DNA of 64,000 bases from Hericium rajendrae (Eukaryota > Basidiomycota > Agaricomycetes > Russulales > Hericiaceae). Positions 21,805 to 31,991 of the stretch are shown piece by piece. A program made the position numbers and the translations under genes. Every line of letters begins with the position of its first letter. Within the stretch, counting starts at the first letter, position 1. The notes beneath the pieces are model-generated. The model was not told where the DNA came from. It saw only the letters and a program-made list of their open reading frames with translations, and searched no databases. The stretch covers positions 1,674,001-1,738,000 of the forward strand of contig CM065880.1 of assembly GCA_033439255.1 (NCBI GenBank), written 5' to 3'.

Positions 21805-22105
21805 TTCCATACTCAAAATAGAGCCGTGTCGTACTAGGAGTAGCGCACGGTCGAATCCAGATCGTACCCTCGAACAAGAAGTCCGTGTTGCGACTCAGGA
21901 CCCTCAGCAAGTTTCCCCCGACCTACCGTCACCTTTCCCGCCGGTTCCAACTCCCACTAGTCCCCTTACTCCCATCGACGAAGAGTTCGAAATTCCCGAG
22001 CTCGAGCGTTCCTTCATCGTTCCTACTCCACCCGTATCGCCAACTCTGGCGCCGCTAGCCCCTGCACGTTTCCCCTTCCCCAGGCCACCAAGTATCCAAC
22101 CAGTC

Positions 22106-24613
22106 ATGCCGCCCCCCTCCATGCCTATGCGCGGCGAGAGCGGTGCTCCCAAGTTCGACACCAACTCCCCCTGCGAGCTGGGCCGTTACTTCCTCGATCT
22201 CGAATTTTGTTTTCAGCGTTCCTCCGTGGCAGATGACGCAGAGAAAAAGAGTCATGCGGTCCGTCTCCTCTCAGACGTTGATGCACAAGAGCTGTGGCGG
22301 TCCGAGGCCAAGTACGCCGCCGGCACTTGGGACGAATTCAAGAAAGCTATCCACGAACTCTACCCGGGCTCGGCTAAGGAGAATACCTTTTCGCGTCAAG
22401 ATTTGGAGTCACTTGTCCACCGAACTGCCGAGTCCACCCTCAGTTCCGTCGGCGAACTTGGTGCGTTCTCGCGCGAGTTCACGGTCATCACGCGCTACCT
22501 GAAAGGCAAGAACCGCATCTCCGATATCGAGGAACAACGCTGGTTTTTGGCGGCGCTCCCCGAACGTCTTCGCCTGCGGGTAGAGGACCGCCTTGCTCTT
22601 ACCAAGCCTGATCACCATCCCGACGATCCGCACCCGATCAACGACGTCTATAGGGCCGCAGAGTGGTGCATGTATGGCACTGCCATCACCCCCGACCCGT
22701 ACCTGCGTGGACCGTCGTCAACTCAAGCCACCGCGTCGTCATCAACCGCCGATGCAGGCTCAGGAACGACTATCCAGATTAAGAGTGAGCAGTTAGCGTC
22801 ACTGGCCGATATCCTCTTGAGGAGCGCGCAGCAGCCGTCGCGTCAACCGATGGTCTCTGGAGGTAATCAAGGCGCGCCAATGCGCGGGCGAATGGGGTCG
22901 GATCAGTGCAACTTCTGTGGGAACGTGGGGCATTTCGTGCGCGAATGCATGACAGCCCGGGAATACATGGCCGCCGGCAAGTGCAAGAAGGACGTCCAAG
23001 GCAAGATGGTCTTACCCTCTGGGGCTTGGCTCCCGCAAGGACCCCCAGGCGCGACTATGGCCGAACGGATCGACGAATACCACCGTATGAACCCCAATCA
23101 GCGAGCCACGGGTCAGCTTATGATGGGTGTAGCCGGTACCCACCAGGCAAGTTCGCCGCGGGCGGGGCTCCCTCCCTACAGCTATCGCATCGCGCCGGCA
23201 TACGCTCAGACCACCGCGTCCCCCTATACCCAGGTCCAGGCAGGGTTGTACCAGCTCACCACAGACGCGCGGATCGAGAGCCTGGAGGGCGAGTTACGGC
23301 GGTTATACCAGTTGAAGGACGCCTCGGTTGTGCCCCCACCCAATGCCACGGCCAGCCGTGATAGAGCTAACCGGGCGTTGGAACGAGCTCGCAGGATGGA
23401 AGAGCCTGCCCGCCAACCAGCCCCTCCACGATTGCCCCGTGCGCCACCGCGCCCGACCATCGAGGACGAACCAGAGCCGCCGCGGGCGTCCCTGCCCCCT
23501 CCGCAAGCTTCACCGGCCCCAGGCCCGGAACGAGACGTCCCCCCCCACCTTCTATCTCAACCTGTGGTACGCGACAACCTCCGCGACCCTGATGGTCTCA
23601 TCCACCCATTTGCCAGAGCCCGCGACGGTGCAAGGCCCGCGCAAGTCCCAGTGATCGAAGTAGTCGAAGAGACGGGCCCAACCCGTCGTGCGCAAGACTC
23701 AGTCGGGCAAGACGTGCTGGACCGCGTGTTCGCGCGCGCCATGTCCCTCCCTATCGAGGTCACCCAGGGCGAGCTCTGGTCCCTGGCTCCTGCACTACGC
23801 ACGAAATACAAGGAGGCAGTCTCACGGCGTCACACGCGTCCGGTGGCGGGACAGAACCTGTTGGAAGTCCTTAACGAGACTGACCTGCTCTCCGAGCTGC
23901 CAGGTGAAGATGCAGTCGAGGAGCTGGCCTCGCCAGCGCGTCAAGTAGAGCTCGCTGCAGGTATCCAGTTTGCGAGCGAGCCCGCCGAAGGCGACCGTGT
24001 GCAGCACCCGGCCTCGCCCCCTCATCCACGAGTATCTATCCTTTCGCACCAGTGCGCCGAGCCGCCGGAAGGTGCTGTCGTCCTCCCGGATCCCTACGAG
24101 CAGTACCTCAAGCAACTCCGCCCGGACGAAAAGCCTAAACCCCTGATCATCTCGCGCGAGTCTGCGGCGCTGCGTTCTATTGCAGCACTCATAGATCATC
24201 AAGAACCGGTCGAGTGCATCTTGGACCCAGGTTCTCAGGTCATCTCCATGTCAGAGAGCGTTTGCTACACCTTAGGCCTGTCGTATGACCCCACGATTAT
24301 CCTCACTATGCAATCCGCCAACAGCGAACTTGATGACTCGCTGGGCCTGTGCCGAAACGTGCCTGCAGTCTTCGGCAACATTGTTCTCTACCTCCAAATA
24401 CACGTCCTCCGGTCGCCCGCCTACGATATCCTACTCGGACGCCCCTTCGATGTGCTTACCGAGTCAGTCGTGCGCAGCTACCGCAATGAAACACAGACCA
24501 TCACCATCTTCGACCCAAACACCGGCGAAGCAGCCACGATCCCCACCCATCCGCGCACTGACATTCAGTATACGCTCGCAGCAAAGGAGGATTTTCGCGC
24601 TTCGATGATTTGA
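22106..24613 (+). CDS. Gag-protease polyprotein of the gypsy element
   Basis: Structural protein of the retrotransposon particle with a retropepsin at its C-terminal end. The frame is open from 21,698, inside the LTR; the first Met after the LTR is at 22,106 and opens a sensible protein of about 835 residues. A helical capsid-like part (about residues 10-200) is followed by a CCHC zinc knuckle, CNFCGNVGHFVREC, coded at 22,907-22,948. A Pro/Arg-rich linker leads to a protease-like domain near 24,200-24,600 with DPGS in place of the usual D-S/T-G and a later ILLGRPF motif. The downstream pol frame is -1 relative to this one and overlaps its end, so frameshifting is likely. Pro at the active-site motif is unusual but occurs in some gypsy proteases. 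Confidence 0.88.
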   Translation: MPPPSMPMRGESGAPKFDTNSPCELGRYFLDLEFCFQRSSVADDAEKKSHAVRLLSDVDAQELWRSEAKYAAGTWDEFKKAIHELYPGSAKENTFSRQDLESLVHRTAESTLSSVGELGAFSREFTVITRYLKGKNRISDIEEQRWFLAALPERLRLRVEDRLALTKPDHHPDDPHPINDVYRAAEWCMYGTAITPDPYLRGPSSTQATASSSTADAGSGTTIQIKSEQLASLADILLRSAQQPSRQPMVSGGNQGAPMRGRMGSDQCNFCGNVGHFVRECMTAREYMAAGKCKKDVQGKMVLPSGAWLPQGPPGATMAERIDEYHRMNPNQRATGQLMMGVAGTHQASSPRAGLPPYSYRIAPAYAQTTASPYTQVQAGLYQLTTDARIESLEGELRRLYQLKDASVVPPPNATASRDRANRALERARRMEEPARQPAPPRLPRAPPRPTIEDEPEPPRASLPPPQASPAPGPERDVPPHLLSQPVVRDNLRDPDGLIHPFARARDGARPAQVPVIEVVEETGPTRRAQDSVGQDVLDRVFARAMSLPIEVTQGELWSLAPALRTKYKEAVSRRHTRPVAGQNLLEVLNETDLLSELPGEDAVEELASPARQVELAAGIQFASEPAEGDRVQHPASPPHPRVSILSHQCAEPPEGAVVLPDPYEQYLKQLRPDEKPKPLIISRESAALRSIAALIDHQEPVECILDPGSQVISMSESVCYTLGLSYDPTIILTMQSANSELDDSLGLCRNVPAVFGNIVLYLQIHVLRSPAYDILLGRPFDVLTESVVRSYRNETQTITIFDPNTGEAATIPTHPRTDIQYTLAAKEDFRASMI

Positions 24614-27600
24614 TCGAAGATCAAGGAGAGGTCGCCTTCATCGTTGATTTCGACTCGGAGACGCCGCAAATCACGGCTTATGCCACTATACCCCCAGAAT
24701 GTTCCGAAAACCCAGAAAAATGCCAAGATCATCTTCAATCTCTTTATCTCTATGCCTGTGATGCCTCGCTTCTCGACTCTAGTCCGGGGGGTCCTTCGCT
24801 TTCGGATGCCCCCGATAAATCTAATTTGTTGTCCGCCTTTCTCTCCGCTACAGCCTGCAAGTCCGCTTCCGCTTCCAAGCAAGGTCGCCCGGGTCCGCCG
24901 CCTCCTGGCGCGACAGATACCGGTCCTCCTATCGCCTCTTACACCGCAAAGAAATACAAGCCAGTTGCCCAAAAAGTCCGCCCAGTATTTACGGACCTCC
25001 CCGAGCGTTTTCGGGTTCTCCGTAACATCAAAGGTGACCCTCTCCAAGACCTGCCGGAGTTATCTCCCAATCCGCCCCCGTTCGCTCCCACCGCCCGCTA
25101 TACCGAAGAAAGAAAAGCGGTTATCGATCGCGCCCATCCAGAAGGTTTCCTCTGGCCCTCCGAGCGTGACCTACTCCACCATTTCATGTGTCTCCACGAT
25201 ACCGCCTTCGCCTGGGACGATTCAGAGCGGGGACATTTCCGCGAAGACTTCTTCCCCTCAGTGGTTATGCCGGTGATACCGCACACCCCCTGGGTCTTGA
25301 AGAACCGTCCAATCCCGCCAGGCATCCATGACAAGGTCTGCGAGATTATCCGTACCAAGATCGCCGCCGGCGTATATGAGCCTTCGTCGTCGTCATATCG
25401 CTCATGCTGGTTCTGCGTCACCAAAAAGGATGGTACAAGCCTGCGCATTGTGCACAGTCTCGAACCACTCAACAAGGTCACCATCGCTCACTCGGGCGTC
25501 CCGCCTTTTACCAACCAGCTCGCCGAGCAGTTCGCCGGGCGTGCTTGCGGCGGCATCCTCGATCTCTACGTTGGTTACGACGAGTGACTCTTGGCGGAGG
25601 AGTCCTGCGACATGACCACGTTCCAAACCCCGTTCAGGCCCAAACGGCTCGTTACGCTGCCCATGGGGTGGATGAACTCCGTGCCTATCTTCCACGACGA
25701 CGTTACCGAAATCCTCCGGCCAGAAATCCCAGCTGTCACCATGCCCTATATCGATGATGTCCCCATTAAAGGCCCAGCTACCCGTTACGAGTTGCCCGGC
25801 GGAAATTTTGAAACTATACCCTGGAACCCAGGTATCCGTCGCTTTGTCTGGGAACACTTCCAGGGCGCGAACCGTGTCGTCCAACGCATGAAATATTGCG
25901 GTGGTACCTTCTCAGGGAAAAAGACTGTCCTTTGCGTGCCGGAAATCATCGTCGTCGGCCATAGATGCACGCCGGCGGGCCGTTTGCCAGAACTCAGCAA
26001 CCTCGCCAAGGTCAGCAACTGGCAACCTTGTACCGACCTCTCGGACGTTCGCGCTTTCCTCGGGACCATTGGCGTGGCCCGCATCTTCATCAAGAACTTT
26101 GCAAAACGTGCTCACCATCTGGTACGGCTTACGTGCAAGGACACCCCATTCGAGTTCGGCCCAGACCAGTTGGCTGCGCAGGAAGACCTTAAGCAAGCGC
26201 TACTCGCATCACCCGCCCTGCACGCGATAGATTACGAGTCTCCCGCCTCAGTGATCCTGGGCGTCGACACCTCCTATATTGCCATCGGTTACCTACTCTG
26301 TCAACAGGATGTGGACGACCCCAAAGTTCGCCGGTATGCTCGCTTCGGCTCTATCGCCCTGAACGACCATGAGGCGCGCTTCTCCCAACCAAAGCTGGAA
26401 TTATATGGCCTATACCGGAGCCTTCGCGCACTCAAACTCTGGCTCATTGGCGTTCGCAACCTGATTATCGAAGTCGACACCCGTTATATATCCGGCATGC
26501 TGAATAATCCCGATCTCGCCCCTAGTGCGTCCATGAACCGGTGGATCGTCGGCATCCTCATGTTTCAATTTACCCTGGTCCACGTCCCTGGCGAGAAGCA
26601 TGGGCCGGATGGCCTCTCCCGGCGCCGCCCCCAGGACGATGATGCGCCCGAACCCGATGACGACTTCGACGACTGGGTCGACCGTGCTTATGGCTTTGTA
26701 CACATAATAAATGTGCCTCGGATCGGCCACGACCGCCCTCAGCTGGCCCAACAGCTCATCTCGACCAATGTCGCCGCCGGCGATTTTGTCGCGCCTCCTC
26801 CGCAAGACCACTTGGCGTCCTACGCAGACGTTCCAAGGTCCGAAAAATCCCTCCTCACGGATGCCCGACTGCGCGCCGTCACCGACTTCCTGCTCCATCC
26901 GATCTGCCCTGACGGACTGACGGACCGGGAATACGCTCGCTTCCTGCGTTATTGCCGCGACTTCTTCATGAAAGGTGGCCGCCTCTGGAAGCGCGACAAG
27001 ACAAATGCGCACAAACTAGTGCTCCCGCCGACCGGCCGCTGGGCTGCTCTCGTTGAGACTCACGAGTCCGCGGGACACCGTGGCGTCGCCGCAACCGCCC
27101 TCCTGCTCGCGGTCCGTTTCTGGTGGCCTTTTATGGGCTCGGATGTCGCTTGGTTCGTCCGTTCATGCCATATTTGCCAAGCGTTCCAGATCCGCAAAGT
27201 TCTTATCCCGCCAACGGTTGCGGTGCCCGTGCCTTTATTTGTGAAAATGTACATGGATACCATGCACCTGCCGAAATCCAACAATATGCAATACCTGGTC
27301 CAAGGGCGCTGCTCGGTGTCCCACTTTCCCGAATGGTGCATGCTGCGCAAAGAACGCAGCGAGCACATTGCTGATTGGATTTACCAAGACATCTTGTGCC
27401 GCTGGGGTATGCTCACCGAAATCGTGTCCGACAACAGCGGCCCGTTCGTTAAAGCCTTGACGCAGCTGGAAAAGAAGTACCACGTCCGGCATATCCGCAT
27501 CTCGGGCTATAACTCGAGAGCCAACGGCATCGCTGAGCGTGCACACTTTGACGTACGCCAAGCCCTGATCAAGGCCGCCGACGGCGTGGAGAAGAATTGG

Positions 27601-28266
27601 AGCTACTCAGCCCACTCCGTGTTCTGGTTGGAACGTATCACCATCCGCCGGCGCATGGGCTGTTCCCCATACTTCGCGGTAACCGGTACGCACCCCCTGA
27701 TGCTGCTCGATATCACGGAAGCCACCTACCTGCTACCGCCGCCCGAGGCGATCTTGTCCTCTACCGACCTGATCGCCTCCCGCGCTCTTGCCCTGCAGAA
27801 GCGTCAAAAGGACCTTCAGCGACTTCACAGCCGCGTCTACGAGGCCCGCCTCCAGGCAGCACGAAAATTCGAACTGGAACATGAACGCACGATCCGCGAC
27901 TTTGACTTTCGCCGCGGCGAACTGGTACTTGTCCGCAATTCCGCGTACAGCACCAGCCATTCCCGGAAGACCAAACTGCGCTACCTAGGCCCGTACCTCG
28001 TCCTCGGCCGCAACAAGGGGCGTGCTTACCTCTTGTGTGAGCTCGACGGTACGTTATTCGACTGGCCCACCGCAGCCTACCGCGTTGTCCCGTATTTCGC
28101 CCGTACCATCCTCGATCACCCGCCATTGGAAGATTTCCTCGATGTCGGCATCGAGCAGTTTGAACGTTTACTCGCCTCCACCGTCACAGACCCGGATGAT
28201 GAAACCGCCGGCAGCGACCTCGGCGGTCGACAGGTCCCGACCAAGTTCGCCCGCGGCGTCCTCTGA
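24610..28266 (+). pseudogene. Pol (RT-RNase H-integrase) with one in-frame stop
   Basis: Reverse transcriptase, RNase H and integrase of the Ty3/gypsy type. The RT has the catalytic YIDD at about 25,748 and a fingers/palm region upstream (MPVIPHTPWVLKNRP onward). RNase H follows (VILGVDTSYIAIGYLL at about 26,250). Integrase shows the HHCC zinc finger (27,060-27,180), the D..D..E core (MDTMHLP, SDNSGPF, NGIAERAHF) and a GPY/F-type module near 27,990; no chromodomain is visible. A TGA at 25,585-25,587 interrupts the RT frame where related proteins have Arg; a single CGA to TGA change at a CpG explains it. Both parts lie in the same frame. The frame before 24,610 overlaps the end of gag in -1 phase, so the start codon is probably not used alone. 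Confidence 0.93.
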
Positions 28267-28302
28267 CCACTCGACTAGCGAGGAGGACTGAGGGCAGTCC
28301 AT

Positions 28303-28319
28303 TTTTCAGTTAGGGGGAG
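28303..28319 (+). other. Polypurine-tract copy directly after pol
   Basis: TTTTCAGTTAGGGGGAG lies 36 bp after the pol stop codon. The identical 17-mer is found at 31,770-31,786 and at 31,973-31,989, the last directly before the 3' LTR. This first copy is where the 3' LTR would begin in a gypsy element without the extra 3.7 kb. Confidence 0.85.
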
Positions 28320-28626
28320 TAGAGGCCGTCAGTCAAGCGTGTCGACGACCTTGGACGCCCCACCAATACCCACACGCACGAAATAAATCTATTGTTACTT
28401 GCATTTCGACAAACTCGCCTTGGGCGATCTTCATACCATCCACCACTCAGATGTTACCTTCACCAATCGTATAGGCCCTGACAAGATCGCCTGGGGCGAC
28501 TTTGTTTCTTTCTGGTTTTCCCCTTTAGATTCACACAGGTTCAGACTTCAAGATGGGCTCCCATTCGGCAGGAGCAACGATACAGTAGGACTCGGCGTCC
28601 CGATTACGAGCAACCTATAGTAAAAA

Positions 28627-28646
28627 GCCGGGCCTAAGGCCCGGGC
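28627..28646. terminator. GC-rich hairpin near the 3' end of the antisense gene
   Basis: GCCGGGCCTAAGGCCCGGGC forms a strong stem between pol and the end of the antisense gene. An AATAAA lies on the plus strand at about 28,382. A role in 3'-end formation of convergent transcripts is inference. Confidence 0.3.
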
Positions 28647-28747
28647 AACACAAAACGTATGTGACAACTTCCACGACGACAAAACAAGATAGCAAATTTA
28701 AAAGGGGAGGGTCTTTCCCTCCCCACGCAAAGTGACAGCCCCGCTCG

Positions 28748-30668
28748 TCAGGAGTCAGCCGGCACGACTTCCTCTGACGCGGCCACCTCAGCGACAGGAG
28801 CCGCCGTCGGCTCCAACGGCTCACCAGGACCCTCAACCGAAGGAACGGGGGACTCCCTCGCGAGCGGGCGCGAAGACGGACCCGCGGTGGGACTCGCCGC
28901 GGCCTCCTCCTCTGCGTCGCTAGCGGCGTCCGCAGGCTCGTCCTTGGCGACCTTGCCCTCTTCATCCGCCTCCGCCGCGATATACTCGCCGCGCGTGCCC
29001 GTATAGAGGGCCGTGACGAGCCTCTCGACGGCGAGGATCTGGCCGTGGTTCGACATGCATTGGAGGTACAAACCGACGAGCTGCCGCTCGGTCTCCGCGA
29101 GCAGGGTGCAGCGGAGCGACGAATCGCGCGGAATGCACGCGTAGGGGTTGACGTAGTCCCAGGCCCCTGGACGGAAGCCATCGGAGACCGGGAACGGAAG
29201 GCGAGATGCGAGCGCCTCGAACGGGGCTGTAGGACGGTCACCCGGTCAGCAAACGCGTAGCAACAGTGGGGTAGCAACTTACGGAGCGCGCCCGCGGAGT
29301 CTGGTATCCCCGGCAAGACCACGGGGGAGTCGGCCACCTGGTCGCGACCAGAAGAAGCCGCGGCGGCGCGTGCGGCAACGGGATCCACGACGGGCGCACC
29401 CATCCGCGTCAGATGCGCGTTGAGGTCGACACAGGCGAGGCAGGAAGTGCGCTTCTCGCTGCACTCGCAGCATCGCTCGTGCTTCGCGCGCCCGACGTTC
29501 TTCGCAGGGAGGACCCGGCGGAGGCACTCCTTGCCCTCGTTGATGCACGCGGTGCACCACTGCTCGGGCAGGCACTACGCAAACAGAAAATTAGCGTCGA
29601 GCACAGGTGGAGGAGATGGGTACTTACCGGACCCCACTTCTCATCGGGCTCCTTGGCCTTGGCCTTCCCTTTCCCCTCGTTCGCAGCGACGGCGCCAGCC
29701 GGCCCCGTACGTGCCCTCTTCGCCGGCGGGGGCACTTCGACAATCTCGTCCCCTGCCTCCTCCTCCTCGACAGGTGCTACGGCCTTGCGTTTGGCCGCGC
29801 GAGTCGCGGCGGACACTGGAGCGTCCAGAGCCGGGTCTACGTCCCGCTCGGCGGACGCGTCTACGACACCGGTGGCGGTCAACAGGGCGGCGACTTTGAG
29901 GCGGTCTTGCTCACCGGTCTGCGAGCGGGGCGGCGACGGAGCCCTGGTGCATGTGGAAGACGAGGCCTGCGGGGTCTCGTTGGTTGGCGCGGCCGCCCTT
30001 TTGCCCTTAGGGGGCCCTGTCTTGCGCGTTGAAACGGGCGCGACCTGCGCGGGCCCCTTGCCCTTGGGTGTCGCGGCCGCAAGCGGGGTGTCGTTGTCGC
30101 TCTCCTCGAGCTCGTCGGTCTCCCGGTCCTCTGTCTCGGTCGGGTCTTCGGGGGGCTCGAAGACGTCGAGCACCTTGGCACCCCACTTGCGGTCGGACTT
30201 CAGCTCGAGGCGGCTGAAGACTACACGGGCGTCGGCGATCCCACGACGGAAGAAATCGTTGTCGAGGTGGGTCGGTCGACCTCAAGAGAGGGCCCTGTCA
30301 GGAGTGGTGGTCAGCGGGGACGGAAGCAAAACGTGCGCCGGCGGACTCACCAAGCAACTGGCAACCTGGGTGATCCACTCTGCCCAGACATTGCCGGGGT
30401 CGCCTTCGCGCGGGTGGCCTGACCCGAAGAGGCGTTCGAGAGCCTGAATACCCTTGGGGCGGTTGTCGACGTACGCGCGAGCCATGGGAGACGAGGTGCT
30501 AAGGAGCGAGTCGCCTCGCAACTCAGTGTTCATAAGGACTCCGCGACAAGACGGAAGCGCCTGGCGAATTGCCTCCGGAGAAGCCCCCGCGTACAGGTAG
30601 CTTCGCAGCTTCGCGCAGAAGCCCGCGATGCGGGCACCCGGCCAAAACAGTTGTCGCTTCGGACTCAA
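28748..30668 (-). CDS. Antisense cargo gene 2: Zn2Cys6-like protein in the retrotransposon
   Basis: Minus-strand spliced gene downstream of pol. Parts in order: a W/F/Y-containing segment (30,668 to about 30,355), an acidic Pro/Lys-rich stretch (about 30,280-29,628), a 53-nt intron (29,627-29,575), a Cys-rich segment, a second intron (29,282-29,227), and a C-terminal part that ends at 28,748. Both introns have GTAAGT donors, TAG/CAG acceptors and matching phases. The Cys-rich exon starts at 29,574 and has the spacing C-x2-C-x6-C-x16-C-x2-C-x6-C, as in fungal Zn2Cys6 DNA-binding clusters; a DNA-binding role is inference. The junction around 30,280-30,355 is unclear: a GTGAGT donor is present but the phase does not match, so a frameshift or another exon is possible. 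The first codon is not certain. Confidence 0.6.
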
Positions 30669-30838
30669 TCAGGATCTCAGGCCCCGATTGGCGCCCATTT
30701 GTCATTTCAGCCGCGTCTCGCGAACAGGAAGCCTATTCAACGACGGGCAAGTCCCACAGACAGCATAGTGCACCTTGGCACCAGAATAGTTCAATTGAGT
30801 GGCGAGGCATGCTCGCCACCGGCATACATCGTACTATA

Positions 30839-31591
30839 CTAATCCGCGGCCCCTCCCACGACCCTGTCACGGGCGCCCTCCTCGTCTGCTCGGTAGGGCG
30901 GAAGCCGCAGCAGCTCGGCCAAGTCGAGTGCCTCCGCCACTAGGCGGTGCATCGTCTCTAGCTCATGCGGATCCTCGCTCACCTCTCCCCCGGCGTCTTC
31001 CCATGGCAACTCCGGCGCAGAGACCGCTTGATGCAGCCTGGCGAACAACGGCTCCAGAGCCCGCTTGCAGGCCTCCGCGTCTATGACGTCATACTGGTAC
31101 TTGCGGCAGGTGATATCGATTTCCTCCAGGGCCACCGCACGGCGCGTCTCCCACAGCTCGGACTCGGCCACGGACAGGCGGTCCGCGGCATCTACCTGAT
31201 GGTGCTCCAGGGAATCGAGCCACTCGCGCTTCAGCGACGGCATGAGGTACCAACCCCAGTCGAGCCAACGGCAGACTTTCCCGGACGCGCGGGCGGCCTC
31301 GGACAGGAAGTGGTCTGACATCTGCGTGATGTCATCCTGCAGACCCACGTCGATGGCGCCAGCGTAGCGCTGGTAGTCCTTCTGGAGTCCCGAGAATTAG
31401 CAGGTACGCAACAACGCCGCAAACGAGCTTGGACGTACTACGGCGACCATGAGGTCTCGACCCCAGATCTCGCGTTCCCGGATGACCGCGTCGCGCTTGG
31501 ACAGCGTGGACGCATCGAGCGGGGTCCACGAGCACTCCGAAAGGAGCCAGGTCACTTTCTGGCGGAAGACTTGATCAAGGAAGGTGTTCAT
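30839..31591 (-). CDS. Antisense cargo gene 1: hypothetical 231-aa protein in the retrotransposon
   Basis: Two-exon gene on the minus strand: exon 1 31,591-31,439, a 57-nt intron 31,438-31,382 (GTACGT donor, GCTAAT branch, CAG acceptor), exon 2 31,381-30,839. The splice is in phase 0 and gives about 231 residues, starting MNTFLDQVFRQKVTWLLSE and ending RVVGGAAD. The product is helical, rich in Leu/Glu/Arg/Trp, with heptad-like stretches (about residues 90-150), no membrane segment and no domain that I recognise. A TATA box lies about 65 bp upstream. Transcription would run against gag-pol, from just inside the 3' end of the element toward gene 2. It could be a trans-acting accessory protein or a captured host gene. 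Confidence 0.65.
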
Positions 31592-31652
31592 CGGGACAAG
31601 ACTGCCGGGCGCGAAGATGGCTCGGAGTTGAGTGCCCTCCCGGGGCGTAGAT

Positions 31653-31663
31653 GCCTTTTATAG
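31653..31663 (-). promoter_or_regulatory. TATA box of the antisense genes
   Basis: CCTATAAAAGG on the minus strand, about 65 bp before the ATG at 31,591. It is the clearest TATA box in the retrotransposon and is outside the LTR. Confidence 0.6.
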
Positions 31664-31680
31664 GCTCGCTGCAGCACACC

Positions 31681-31991
31681 CGCCCAGGGCGCCGTCGCAC
31701 AATCGGCTTCATGCATGTCCGCGCCCGAATCCCTCGTGGGGCTCCAGATTAGACTACGGAGAGTCTAAATTTTCAGTTAGGGGGAGAATGATGCGCCCTT
31801 TAGCGTGCCTTGCAACGGCATTGCCCACTCCCCGCCTCCTTGCCCGTCCCGCTTCACTTCACCTCAGCCGCACCAAGTCCGCCCGCCCAGGGTGCCGTCG
31901 CACAATCGGCTTCACGCATGTCCGCGCCCGAATCCCTCGTGGGGCTCCAGATTAGACTACGGAGAGTCTAAATTTTCAGTTAGGGGGAGAA
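31681..31991 (+). repeat. 203-bp tandem duplication with polypurine tract and LTR start
   Basis: The segment containing 'gcacaatcggcttca', the polypurine tract and the first ~98 bp of the LTR is present twice, with an offset of 203 bp (TGATG at 31,789 and at 31,992). Only the second copy continues into a full LTR. Short GC-rich similarity at the junction (cgcccaggg / cgcccaccg) may have caused the repeat, for example by strand slippage in reverse transcription. Confidence 0.85.

Noticed and set aside
31397-31591. Separate 64-codon gene starting at 31,591
   Set aside because: A canonical 57-nt intron joins it in phase to the 180-codon frame that ends at 30,839, so it is exon 1 of antisense gene 1.
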